Source of the DNA: an uncultured Bacteroidota bacterium
GTDB taxonomy: Bacteria; Bacteroidota; Bacteroidia; Bacteroidales; UBA12481
Assembly (NCBI GenBank): GCA_903919065.1
Contig: CAIXHD010000580.1
Span: forward strand, 1-35,615
Reading direction: 5' to 3'
DNA: 35,615 nucleotides
Below, one piece after another: positions 23,334-31,612 of this stretch (position 1 is the first letter of the stretch; every line of letters starts with the position of its first letter). Position numbers and translations under genes: made by a program. The notes beneath the pieces were generated by a model. The model worked only from the letters and a program-made list of their open reading frames with translations. It was not told where the DNA came from and searched no databases.

Positions 23334-24584
23334 ATGCCCAAATTTAGAAAACATAGGGTAATTCAGGTTTTTGAACATTCATCCATTGCATACAAAGGGA
23401 AGCACAGGCATGAACAATTCACTGAATCATTACATACAGCTTTTGAAAAGTACTTCAACAACAATGAGACAACTCCGTTTTTCAGCATGATTCCATACGG
23501 GGTCCGTTTTAATCAATATGTTGGGGCTATTCATTTAGGGTCAACAACAATCGAGGTTTTGCCAAAAGCAGGCAGAGAAAATGATCCAAAAATTTGGCAG
23601 GCGGTATTATTGCAAATGCTCAAAACTTGTCATTTGTTAACAGCAAAAACCACAGGTTCAGCGCCATTAAGGCTACGCTCAAACGACATTCTGGATTTGT
23701 ATTTTGAATGGTACTTGAACGAGCTGGATTATCTGATGCGCAGAGGATTAATAAAAAGATATCGTCAAACGCAGGGCCAGCAAAATGCGTTGAAAGGAAC
23801 AATAGACTTTCCAAAGCATGTCACAAAAAATCTGATTCATCAGGAAAGATTCTATACAAGATACACTTCGTATGATCAGGATCATCTTATTCATCAGATT
23901 CTGTTTCAAGGGCTTTTGCTGATTGAAAGGATCTCAGCTTCTCCAATCCTGTTTGATCAGATTGGTCGACAAAAACTATCCTTTCCAGAGGTCAACTCAC
24001 TTCAGGTGACAAATCATCATTTCGGAAAAATCCGGATGGATCGTAAAAATCAGCCTTACCAAAAGGCTCTGGAAATAGCCAAATTGCTGCTTTTGAACAC
24101 TCGTCCGGATATTAGCCATGGTAAAGAAGATCTTCTTGCTATCATGTTTGATATGAATTCTTTGTGGGAAGAATATGTTTACCGGATCCTGCGCAAGACC
24201 ACTGATAACGAATGGACCATTTATCCCCAGGTCAGAGATAGATTTTGGGAACAGAAAAGCATCCGCCCTGATATTGTCCTAAAACCAAAAGACAATCTCC
24301 GAAGCTCGATCATTATAGACACCAAATGGAAAACCGTTGAAGATGGACAACCCAATGATGCGGATTTGAAGCAAATGTTTGTTTATAACCACCATTGGAA
24401 ATGTCATCAGAGTATTTTGTTGTATCCCAGAACCAAAGGGCAAAATGACCTAAAAGGCAGCTATCACCTTACTATGGGTGACAAAACCCATTCCTGCAAG
24501 CTTGCTTTTGTTGATGTTTTGTGTGGCAACCGGCTAAATCAACAGCTTGCAGCTGAAATTCTCAATAAAATCGATGCAGAATAA
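23334..24584 (+). CDS. mcrC: McrC-like endonuclease subunit
   Basis: The protein has 416 residues. It starts 8 bp after mcrB behind a purine-rich site. The N-terminal beta-rich part (IQVFEHSSIAYKGK, GAIHLGSTTIEVLPKAG) fits McrC. The C-terminal PD-(D/E)XK nuclease core is IRPDIVL ... IIIDTKWKTVE, about residues 313-334, followed by DLKQMFVYNHHW. McrC also stimulates the GTPase of McrB. All catalytic residues appear intact. Confidence 0.9.
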   Translation: MPKFRKHRVIQVFEHSSIAYKGKHRHEQFTESLHTAFEKYFNNNETTPFFSMIPYGVRFNQYVGAIHLGSTTIEVLPKAGRENDPKIWQAVLLQMLKTCHLLTAKTTGSAPLRLRSNDILDLYFEWYLNELDYLMRRGLIKRYRQTQGQQNALKGTIDFPKHVTKNLIHQERFYTRYTSYDQDHLIHQILFQGLLLIERISASPILFDQIGRQKLSFPEVNSLQVTNHHFGKIRMDRKNQPYQKALEIAKLLLLNTRPDISHGKEDLLAIMFDMNSLWEEYVYRILRKTTDNEWTIYPQVRDRFWEQKSIRPDIVLKPKDNLRSSIIIDTKWKTVEDGQPNDADLKQMFVYNHHWKCHQSILLYPRTKGQNDLKGSYHLTMGDKTHSCKLAFVDVLCGNRLNQQLAAEILNKIDAE

Positions 24585-24595
24585 ATAAACAGATA

Positions 24596-24997
24596 ATGGA
24601 AACAGTTATTATAGAAGAGGTTAAACACAGTCTGGTCCAGGTGTTTGACAGAACAGGGATGGCAAAAGAAACTATCATTATGTTGCATAAGTTTCTCGAT
24701 GCAATCAATACAAAACTTCGGGAAAATGGATATCAGCCTTTGTTACGAACTCATCAAATAGGAGTAAGATGTTTCTGCAATGAAAGAAAAGCATTTGCCT
24801 CTATCAGCTTTGGGGATAGCTATTTCTCAATCAAATTTTGGACTGGCAATAAGTCAATCATCGGTCTTGAAAAAGCAAACTGGTCAAAAAGCGGTGACAA
24901 TCAAGGGAGTGAAACTTTTAGAGTGGATGATTCTGATACAGCAGAACAAGCGCTGGAATATGCCTTTCACGCTTTCCTGATCGCTTTGGAAAGTTAG
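24596..24997 (+). CDS. Small unknown protein in the mcrBC operon
   Basis: The protein has 133 residues and starts 12 bp after mcrC, so it is probably co-expressed. It has a mixed alpha/beta pattern with a hydrophobic core (FASISFGDSYFSIKFWTG). No known motif. It could be an accessory subunit of the restriction system. Confidence 0.7.
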   Translation: METVIIEEVKHSLVQVFDRTGMAKETIIMLHKFLDAINTKLRENGYQPLLRTHQIGVRCFCNERKAFASISFGDSYFSIKFWTGNKSIIGLEKANWSKSGDNQGSETFRVDDSDTAEQALEYAFHAFLIALES

Positions 24998-25062
24998 ACT
25001 GTTCACCAAAAACTTTACTAATTGTTTCAAATACTGCATCAATAAACGAAAATACTACCCAA

Positions 25063-25833
25063 ATGAATCATCCCAGCTATAATTCTGAAAAAAGTATTCA
25101 GGCATATCAAAAGCGGTGCTTTGCTGACTACAAAGCAACAATTGGATATCCACCTTCCTACACCTACTTGCACGGTCAATCTATAAACCCTCTCGTCCCA
25201 ATTGAAACCCCTATTAACGGAATTATGGTAGTTGGTGCATATCCATCAGCAAAGTTTTACAATGTTAGAAGTGATACAGGTAAAGTTGTTTCCGATGTAC
25301 CGGTTTGTGACAACGATTCTCCATTTTCAAACGAGTCCTATTTTGATGGTTCCAGAGTGAGAACCATTCCTTCAGGGAAGGAGCTCAATGAAGTAATTCT
25401 GGCTGAACTTGGTATATCCAGACTGGATTGTTGGATCACTGATTTAGTCAAAGTATTTCTTTTCAAACCTGGCCATGTCGTACGGTATATAAAACTTGGG
25501 AAAACAGATATCATCTCTAATAGAAAAGATTTTCTTGCCTACGCTAAGAATAGTATGCAGTTCTTGGATCAAGAAATTTCTATCGCTTCACCAAAGGCAA
25601 TTCTGCTGCTTGGGTCCGAAGTTACACATGCTGTTTTTCAAACGGGGATGGATAAAGCAAAGGATTTGATGAATGGAGAAGTTTTGTATAAGAGTTTTGG
25701 CAGTCAGAGCTATCCGGTCTTTTGTCTGCCACATCCTGGTATTTTGATGAAAAAATTTGATGATAATCCATGGCCTGAAAAGTTTGCAAAAGAGATTGCC
25801 CCAAAAGTTAAAATACTACTTAGAAGTTTTTAA
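25063..25833 (+). CDS. Uracil-DNA-glycosylase superfamily protein
   Basis: The protein has 256 residues. The superfamily motifs are in order: GIMVVGAYPSAKFY (residues 53-66, the nucleotide-flipping loop region), CWITDLVKVF, SPKAILLLGSEV and LPHPGI near the C-terminus. There is no four-cysteine cluster as in family 4 enzymes. The Pro-His-Pro-Gly ending is like motif 3. It follows the mcrBC genes on the same strand with a 65-bp gap. It may remove a modified base, perhaps one that McrB also reads; the substrate cannot be inferred. Its last 18 bp overlap the convergent deiminase gene. Confidence 0.75.
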   Translation: MNHPSYNSEKSIQAYQKRCFADYKATIGYPPSYTYLHGQSINPLVPIETPINGIMVVGAYPSAKFYNVRSDTGKVVSDVPVCDNDSPFSNESYFDGSRVRTIPSGKELNEVILAELGISRLDCWITDLVKVFLFKPGHVVRYIKLGKTDIISNRKDFLAYAKNSMQFLDQEISIASPKAILLLGSEVTHAVFQTGMDKAKDLMNGEVLYKSFGSQSYPVFCLPHPGILMKKFDDNPWPEKFAKEIAPKVKILLRSF

Positions 25834-26691
25834 TCCATTGTTTGGGCTTTTGATATTCCAGCTAATGCAATTCAGCAATCCGCCTTCCTCGGCTATATCA
25901 TTGATGTTCACCTGTTCGATGGTCTTCCCCGGATAGAGCTCTATGAACTTTTTCAGGGCGTCCTCATCCCGGTTACCCTCGATTTCAAATTTCGGCAGCA
26001 GAATCAGGTTTCCAACTTCAAGAAAGTTGATATAGATACCGAGTGCGGACAAAGGGTTTTTCTTTTTCTTTGGGGTGAACCATGGTATCTCTACAAATTT
26101 AAAACCGTATCGATCCCTGAGTTGGTTCATTCCTTTAACCCAGTATTTGTATTCGTTGGCGAGTTCATTCACCAGGATGGTTTTGTCATCAAGGAACCTG
26201 ACGTATCCGTCAGCATGATCAATTTCATCACCCCGATGTTCGGGAATAATGATCACTTCGGCATGGAGATCTTTACTGATCTGGTCCCTGATTTCCGCCT
26301 CGGTTAAGCCGGTGTCCCGATTTTCCTTATAAACTCTGGCTGTGATCATAGCTTTGTTCTGGTATCGGACAATATTCCCGCCATCCAGATTGATGAGTGA
26401 ATTTTCCACATGGATTCCATTAGCTTCATTAACCAGTTTCGGATCCGACCGACTTAATAATTCTTTCTCGGTTTTGAGATAAGAGGGTTCATATCTGAAT
26501 TGTACGAATTCCTTTTTAGATAACTGGACGGGCATGTAATCACGGCACCAGATATCTTTTGTTTCCTTCAGGAAATCAAAATTAATATGGTGTCTGGTTA
26601 GAATTTCAATGATCCTGCCGAACTCGGCCGAGTATTTTTCTTTTAGCAATGCGGAGAACCATACGAAGTTGGTTTGATTGTCAGTAATCAT
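25816..26691 (-). CDS. Agmatine deiminase / peptidylarginine deiminase family protein
   Basis: The protein has 291 residues. Motifs of the PAD_porph/agmatine deiminase family are clear: KDIWCRDYMPV at 45-55, SLINLDGGNIV, EHRGDEIDHADGYVRF with the catalytic His, and GGLLNCISWNI with Cys275 as the nucleophile. The usual His or Gly next to the Cys is replaced (LLNC). It is shorter than typical agmatine deiminases (~340-370 residues). The biological substrate could be agmatine or another guanidino compound. It stands upstream of the same-strand peptidase gene. Confidence 0.8.
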   Translation of the reverse strand: MITDNQTNFVWFSALLKEKYSAEFGRIIEILTRHHINFDFLKETKDIWCRDYMPVQLSKKEFVQFRYEPSYLKTEKELLSRSDPKLVNEANGIHVENSLINLDGGNIVRYQNKAMITARVYKENRDTGLTEAEIRDQISKDLHAEVIIIPEHRGDEIDHADGYVRFLDDKTILVNELANEYKYWVKGMNQLRDRYGFKFVEIPWFTPKKKKNPLSALGIYINFLEVGNLILLPKFEIEGNRDEDALKKFIELYPGKTIEQVNINDIAEEGGLLNCISWNIKSPNNGLKTSK

Positions 26692-26706
26692 GATTTTTTG
26701 TTTTAA

Positions 26707-27276
26707 TTAAAGTTTTTGAAACTCCTCCGCCAGTCTGATCAGTGCCTCAGAAACTGCCCTGACCGATGATTCCCGGCAGCTGACCATTCCCATGTTATAA
26801 TCGCCTCCGGTGCAGGGAACGCCCAGAAAAAACACATTCTCCAGCTTCTCCCGGTATACATCGCTTTCATCCATCCATGCAATCGGGTCGGGGCACCCTT
26901 CATATAGGTCGAACGACATACCCTTTAAAGCGTTCTGAACGAATTCCTGCATCCTTGGGGATTCGCATTTTTCGATAACCAGATCTCCATCCGTAGGGGT
27001 ACCCGTCACGTCAACGACCACAACCAGGTCATCCGGACCCAGGGTTTCCAGTACCTCATAGGCTCCTGCCATGTTCACTTCCTCTCCGTATGTCAGCTCA
27101 ATCCGGATGTTCGGGTAGTTCATCCGCCCGCTGAAATACGCCTGCATCACGGCATGAACGCCGACAAAATTGTCCAGATGACCGGTAATGAGCTCATCAC
27201 CATTCCGTGATAACTGGTGGTTGCGAAATCCGGTGTCTGCATGACAGGAGATCACAAAGGCTGGTTTTGGTTCCAT
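26707..27276 (-). CDS. M42-like zinc exopeptidase, short form
   Basis: This protein has 189 residues, roughly half the length of M42 glutamyl aminopeptidases. Zinc-ligand motifs are present: ISCHADTG (His-x-Asp), GHLDNFVGVHAV, ELTYGEEVNMAGA (Glu-Glu) and VVVDVTGTP. The dimerisation/lid domain is missing. A decayed copy lies at 13741-13902, and both share a 30-bp palindrome upstream. The stop lies 15 bp from the deiminase start, so the two are probably co-transcribed. Confidence 0.7.
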   Translation of the reverse strand: MEPKPAFVISCHADTGFRNHQLSRNGDELITGHLDNFVGVHAVMQAYFSGRMNYPNIRIELTYGEEVNMAGAYEVLETLGPDDLVVVVDVTGTPTDGDLVIEKCESPRMQEFVQNALKGMSFDLYEGCPDPIAWMDESDVYREKLENVFFLGVPCTGGDYNMGMVSCRESSVRAVSEALIRLAEEFQKL

Positions 27277-27321
27277 AGCACTAAATGGTTTATTTGGTCT
27301 TGATATTTAACCTTCGAAGGA

Positions 27322-27351
27322 AATATTTGCAATTCGCGAATCGCAAATATT
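27322..27351. promoter_or_regulatory. 30-bp palindrome, copy 2
   Basis: Identical in core to 13948-13977: arms AATATTTGC and GCAAATATT around CGCG. It starts 46 bp before the M42-like ATG. The stretch 27277-27452 holds nothing else clear. Confidence 0.75.
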
Positions 27352-27452
27352 CGATTAGAATAGTTCTTTCAAGTGTAATGTTCATTATTCATAAATGTTC
27401 AAGTTACGTGAACAAACAAATAGTGTGAGCATTACTAAAAGCACCTAATTTC

Positions 27453-28598
27453 CTACCCCATAAAACACCCATCCCCGAACTGGCTCAACCGGCTGAAATT
27501 TCTGCTGTAATTATCTTCGGAATTGAAAAGCCAAACAATGCGGGTATGCAGGTTGATATTTTTAGGTGGAGTGGGGGCCACACCGTCTGTGATGATGATC
27601 AGGCCGTCATAAGTACCGTCGTCTGCCATAAAATCCATGACGCACTTGAAGTCAGTACCGCCACGACCCCTGACAAGCATCTCTTTCATTGCCTTCTTCA
27701 GGGACAGCTTTCTGCCCTGAATTTTGGCATCAAACTGTATCACATCGCAGCTTTCAATCCCATAACTGAACAGCCGGTTGATGATGGACAGGGCTTTTCG
27801 CAAATCCTCATCGCTCACAGAGCCACTGGTATCCATGGCTACCAGCAGTTTTGTCGTAAAGCGGTAGCGGCTGCCCATATTCTCAAAATCATAGCGCCTG
27901 TTGGGCCGGGTGCGGGTCAGGTCGCGCTTCTCTGAAATGATGGAATGTCTGAATCGCCGTAGCACCTTCCGGTAATCTACCTTAACTTTCATCGAACCAG
28001 TGATCATGCCAATCAGGTTGCCGGGAATGCTGCCCCACTTACCGGCAAGCTCAGCGTTACTGATGGCTGAATTGATCTCTTCCGCCACCAGGTCGTCCTG
28101 TTCCCATAAATCTGCATTGATGATCTTATCCAGATCAGGTAGACCTGATTCCGGCTCTGCTTCCATCGATGATGAGTCGGTTGCGGAGAGGTCATAAAGT
28201 TTCACCATTTCCCGATAGTATATCTCGAATGAACTTTGCAGAAAAAGCTTATGCTTCCAGAAATCCCGGTATCGGAACAACTTGCAGGCGGTCGTAAAAA
28301 CTTCCGTAATGGCAATGTCGCTGGCAATATACCCGATTGGCCTGATGGGTGGCTGCCTTTGGTACGGATGCTTCAGGAGGATACGGATGATCTCGATCTT
28401 CAGGTATTCTTCGAACAGGGGAATATCCAGCCGCTTCACAAATTCACGGTTGTACTCAATTCTTCTTAGCCCAGACCGTATCGTGACTATCCCGTTGTTC
28501 TCCTGCAGCTTATGGGTGATAAGTACATTAAAGAACAAAGGTTCCGTCAGGAACCATTTGTCGTATATGGCTGATATTTTGGCTTGAACCGGATCCAT
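27453..28598 (-). CDS. VWA-like (DUF2201-type) protein
   Basis: The protein has 381 residues. The C-terminal half holds a von Willebrand factor A-like domain with a complete metal site: DTSGS starting at Asp256, GRGGTDF and IIITDGVAP. The N-terminal ~180 residues fit the metallopeptidase-like region of DUF2201 proteins, but no HExxH is visible. It starts directly after the MoxR stop, as is usual for MoxR-VWA pairs. In those pairs the VWA protein couples ATPase action to a target complex. Target unknown; last gene of the operon. Confidence 0.85.
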   Translation of the reverse strand: MDPVQAKISAIYDKWFLTEPLFFNVLITHKLQENNGIVTIRSGLRRIEYNREFVKRLDIPLFEEYLKIEIIRILLKHPYQRQPPIRPIGYIASDIAITEVFTTACKLFRYRDFWKHKLFLQSSFEIYYREMVKLYDLSATDSSSMEAEPESGLPDLDKIINADLWEQDDLVAEEINSAISNAELAGKWGSIPGNLIGMITGSMKVKVDYRKVLRRFRHSIISEKRDLTRTRPNRRYDFENMGSRYRFTTKLLVAMDTSGSVSDEDLRKALSIINRLFSYGIESCDVIQFDAKIQGRKLSLKKAMKEMLVRGRGGTDFKCVMDFMADDGTYDGLIIITDGVAPTPPKNINLHTRIVWLFNSEDNYSRNFSRLSQFGDGCFMG

Positions 28599-29669
28599 TT
28601 ACAGGTTGTCGATAAAATCGTTGACCAGGGTGAGAAGCCGTGTATTATGATTCAGTATCGTCAGGTTCGCTTTTTCATACCGGGCCGATTCAAGAATATT
28701 GATCCAGTGGGCAACTGCCTCCTTCCAGCTGTTGTCCATCAGCCAGTTGAGGTAGTTCATCAGGTTTTCCGTCTGAACCAGACTGGTTTCAGCGGTCAGA
28801 CCGGCGGTCTGCAGGTAATTGAAAATGTTTTCGTTGAGGATCGCAAACTGCTGAACCTGGTATTCTTTGAGTTTCGGTTTAGATCTTTTGAAACTATTCA
28901 GCAGTTCACTGGCCGGGATCACGCCGCCATGGTTCGACTCTTCGAAAAATGCCACAGCCGCCTTAACACCCACAATCCCGGCAATCATTTTTTTGTCGGT
29001 CTCATTTAATGTTTCCTTGCCGGTGATAATTTTTGAAACCCGCTCCCAGGCACGCCTGTCAGGGTGCTTGTCAAGCGTGGCATCGGAATATTCTCCCACG
29101 CTGGTCGCCAGAAACTCAGGATGAATCTGGATAAAGGTTATCACTCTTTTGTCCAGACCTGCCGATGCTGCCCATCCTAACCACTCAGATACCGAGGGTT
29201 CAAAATGGTAGATATTGAATCTTGATACCAGCGCCGGATCCAGGTCGGTAAGCTGGTAGATATCCCCCTCATTAACGGCTGATATGATGCGGCTTCCATC
29301 GGGCAGTGACTTACCTGCGAGTGTCCGGTTCAGCGCCAGGTCCATGATCGACTGGAGAATTTCCGGCCGGGCCCGGTTAAGCTCATCCAGGAAAAGTACC
29401 ACCGGCCGGCCATCAGTCGGGAACCAGTAGGGTGGCATGAAAACTGACTTCCCCGACTCACTGTCCTTATTCAATAGGCCGATAAGATCCCCGGGATCAC
29501 TCATCTGGCCAAGAAAAAGGGTGACCACCTTTTCTCCAAGGCGGGTGAAATAATCAGTGATGATCCTTGATTTTCCAATTCCATGACTGCCAACCAGCAT
29601 GATGTTTTGCTCGGCAGGGGTGTCGTTCAGGATATAATTGAGTTCGGCGATATTGATATTAACAGGCAT
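28599..29669 (-). CDS. MoxR-type AAA+ ATPase
   Basis: The protein has 356 residues. Walker A GSHGIGKS is at 27-34, Walker B VVLFLDELNRARPE, and a sensor region SAVNEGDIYQ followed by DPALVSRFNIYHF. This is typical of MoxR/RavA-like chaperone ATPases. A strong AAGGAGG ribosome site precedes the ATG. It overlaps the previous gene by 11 bp, and the VWA gene begins immediately after its stop, so MoxR and VWA are translated as a unit. Confidence 0.9.
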   Translation of the reverse strand: MPVNINIAELNYILNDTPAEQNIMLVGSHGIGKSRIITDYFTRLGEKVVTLFLGQMSDPGDLIGLLNKDSESGKSVFMPPYWFPTDGRPVVLFLDELNRARPEILQSIMDLALNRTLAGKSLPDGSRIISAVNEGDIYQLTDLDPALVSRFNIYHFEPSVSEWLGWAASAGLDKRVITFIQIHPEFLATSVGEYSDATLDKHPDRRAWERVSKIITGKETLNETDKKMIAGIVGVKAAVAFFEESNHGGVIPASELLNSFKRSKPKLKEYQVQQFAILNENIFNYLQTAGLTAETSLVQTENLMNYLNWLMDNSWKEAVAHWINILESARYEKANLTILNHNTRLLTLVNDFIDNL

Positions 29670-30339
29670 GTTTTCCTCCTTCTGTCCAGGTGATGTTGTT
29701 TCCGTGAGTTTTTATCTGAATTTTGAAGCCGGTCTGGTTAAGCAGTTCAAGTGCCTTTTCAATTGTTCCGGCTAACCTGGGTATCTCAATAATGAAATTC
29801 CTGTGGCTGATGGGGATTTCGATCTTCATCCTGCCCGGGATTCTGATATTCAGGAGAACTCTCGACTCATTCCTGACCATTTGATATTCATAGTTTTGGT
29901 CCTTCATGAATTCCTCCACCATGATCACGATATTTTTTTCCGCTATAGATTTTCTTTTTTTTCTTTTAAAATCCCTCAGCTTCAATATTTCAAATTCCTT
30001 ATTCCATTCCTCAAGTGATGAAAAAAATGCAACAGCAAAACGGACAAAGCTTTCCGGCTCAATGAGTTCGAGACTATAGGAATAGCTGTAATCTAATTCC
30101 CTGGTGAACCCACAACTCAGCCGGTTTCGCGAATCTTTCCTGAGCGTAAATCCCTGTCCCCCGGCATTGGTGTAGGTGATTTCCCCTGCATTCCCGACAT
30201 CAAACCTTACATGATCCGGCAATGCCGGGTTCAGCAAATCAGAGAAGACAGCCGGTTCAATGTTTTTTACTGTTGATGTGTTTGTTGCGGACCAGATCTT
30301 GCTGACCCGCTTTCGGTAAAATCCTCCTGTCGTTAACAT
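29659..30339 (-). CDS. Unknown 226-residue protein of the MoxR/VWA operon
   Basis: It has no recognised domain. There is a Lys/Arg-rich stretch in the middle (KRKKRKS). The C-terminal part has beta-strand-like segments (VLLNIRIPGRMKIEIPI). It ends with GGKHAC and overlaps the MoxR start by 11 bp. It could be the VMAP-like third partner known for MoxR-VWA systems, but only position supports this. Confidence 0.75.
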   Translation of the reverse strand: MLTTGGFYRKRVSKIWSATNTSTVKNIEPAVFSDLLNPALPDHVRFDVGNAGEITYTNAGGQGFTLRKDSRNRLSCGFTRELDYSYSYSLELIEPESFVRFAVAFFSSLEEWNKEFEILKLRDFKRKKRKSIAEKNIVIMVEEFMKDQNYEYQMVRNESRVLLNIRIPGRMKIEIPISHRNFIIEIPRLAGTIEKALELLNQTGFKIQIKTHGNNITWTEGGKHAC

Positions 30340-30340
30340 C

Positions 30341-30763
30341 TTAATTCATCAAGTGTTCAGGGAAAAAGTCTTTTATTACGAAGTCACAATCAGAAACAGA
30401 AAGCGAGCCGTCCGGTCGAAATTGTACATCGATATGGTTCTTATGCTTGCTGGCTAAAATTAGTCCCCGGGTGAAATAATTTTCATCCGGGTCAAGGAGC
30501 ACAATGCAGGGCATTGCCTGATATCCGTCGTCATGACTGATTAGCACATATTCCGAAAGGTGACGAACCTTGTTTTCCTTAAGGGTAAAATCGCTGATGG
30601 ACTGGCGTAAAATCAATGATCCTATGGAGAGGGTTGGGTCAACGGCATAAATTTTAGCTGACTGGCACTTGAGCTTTCTTAATGTTTCGCCGAATTTCTG
30701 CCAGCTGATTGGTTCAACTTCTTCAGGGGAATTTCGGCAAATAGCAAGCGAGTAATTTTCCAT
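30341..30763 (-). CDS. Unknown 140-residue protein of the MoxR/VWA operon
   Basis: It is not recognised. It is acidic and soluble, with beta-strand-like segments (VLISHDDGYQAMPCIVLLDP, then FTRGLILASK). One base separates it from the next gene, so coupling is likely. Confidence 0.7.
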   Translation of the reverse strand: MENYSLAICRNSPEEVEPISWQKFGETLRKLKCQSAKIYAVDPTLSIGSLILRQSISDFTLKENKVRHLSEYVLISHDDGYQAMPCIVLLDPDENYFTRGLILASKHKNHIDVQFRPDGSLSVSDCDFVIKDFFPEHLMN

Positions 30764-30822
30764 TTTGAGTCTGTTAATGGTTAGAATTTGTTGAATTCAA
30801 TTGAACCAGTCAGCAAGAAAAT

Positions 30823-31314
30823 CTATAGTTGTCTACTGTTATCATCCATCAGATTTTCCTGTTCATACGCATCCCTGTTCTGATCCGGATTATCAAGGAT
30901 ATCCTGAATAGCCGATTCTCTGATGATGTTGGTGCAGTTAAGCATGGAATTGTCATCGAAATCGTTTAGCAACAATTTTGCATTGAACTGGACCGGAACC
31001 TCAGGATCGAAAAAACGCATGAATTCGTCACCACAGATAAACCCGAGATCTGTACGCTCAGTCCGATAATCAATTTGCGATTTGCGCCGAACGGAATCAG
31101 TATCGGCAAAATTATCAGCTTTCAGTTCAAGAGTTTTTTCGGTTACCTCAAGGAAACAGGCGTTGTCCGTCTGGTACATCCGGATCGAAACAATTTCCGG
31201 TTTCAGCTGATCGGGATAGCGCTTTTGCAGGGACGACAGTATCTGGATGGCTGAGTAGTCTTCACCCAGTTCATTGATCCCTTTCACAGGAACAAGATTC
31301 AACTCTCTTTTCAT
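30823..31314 (-). CDS. Unknown 163-residue protein of the MoxR/VWA operon
   Basis: It is not recognised. The protein is soluble and acidic, with an Asn/Asp-rich C-terminal tail (DNPDQNRDAYEQENLMDD). It starts 10 bp after the membrane protein gene. The 59-bp gap to the next gene holds no clear terminator or promoter. Confidence 0.7.
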   Translation of the reverse strand: MKRELNLVPVKGINELGEDYSAIQILSSLQKRYPDQLKPEIVSIRMYQTDNACFLEVTEKTLELKADNFADTDSVRRKSQIDYRTERTDLGFICGDEFMRFFDPEVPVQFNAKLLLNDFDDNSMLNCTNIIRESAIQDILDNPDQNRDAYEQENLMDDNSRQL

Positions 31315-31324
31315 TTGTCCTCCA

Positions 31325-31558
31325 TTATTTTATCATGAACAAGTTATGGCCTTTAAGCTGAAATTCGATGGAAAGCCCTGTAAAATGGATAAGGGCATAA
31401 GTGACCGAAACTATCAGCGCTATCCGGAATATCGTTCTGATTGGGTACTTGTAACGGCCGAAAAAGTATGCAATGGCGCAGAGCACGGTCAGGATAACCG
31501 AATCATGTTTCCAGGGACGTTTTTCAAGGTTAATTTCAATTCCTAAAGAGTTTTTCAT
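31325..31558 (-). CDS. Small two-helix membrane protein, first gene of the MoxR/VWA operon
   Basis: Length is 77 residues from the ATG at 31558. A longer frame from 31639 runs through the promoter and is rejected. Two hydrophobic segments are seen, SVILTVLCAIAYFFG and TIFRIALIVSVTYALIHF. The short loop between them is basic (RYKYPIRT). It may anchor the operon's complex to the membrane. Confidence 0.65.
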   Translation of the reverse strand: MKNSLGIEINLEKRPWKHDSVILTVLCAIAYFFGRYKYPIRTIFRIALIVSVTYALIHFTGLSIEFQLKGHNLFMIK

Positions 31559-31578
31559 AGCGTTTGATTTTGATGGTA

Positions 31579-31612
31579 CAAAAAAACCTGCTTGATGCGA
31601 CAAAATGAGTCG
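31579..31612 (-). promoter_or_regulatory. Shared promoter module, site 5 (MoxR/VWA operon)
   Basis: Minus strand: CGACT (31612-31608), 5 nt, TGTCG (31602-31598), 11 nt, TTTTTTTG (31586-31579), one mismatch to TAnnTTTG. The ATG at 31558 is 20 nt beyond. GCGAC and GTCGC form a symmetric pair, as at site 4. The same bases also look like a terminator, so this site is less certain than sites 1-4. Confidence 0.55.

Noticed and set aside
28584-29009. 141-codon plus-strand frame
   Set aside because: It is fully antisense to the MoxR gene, which has clear AAA+ motifs.
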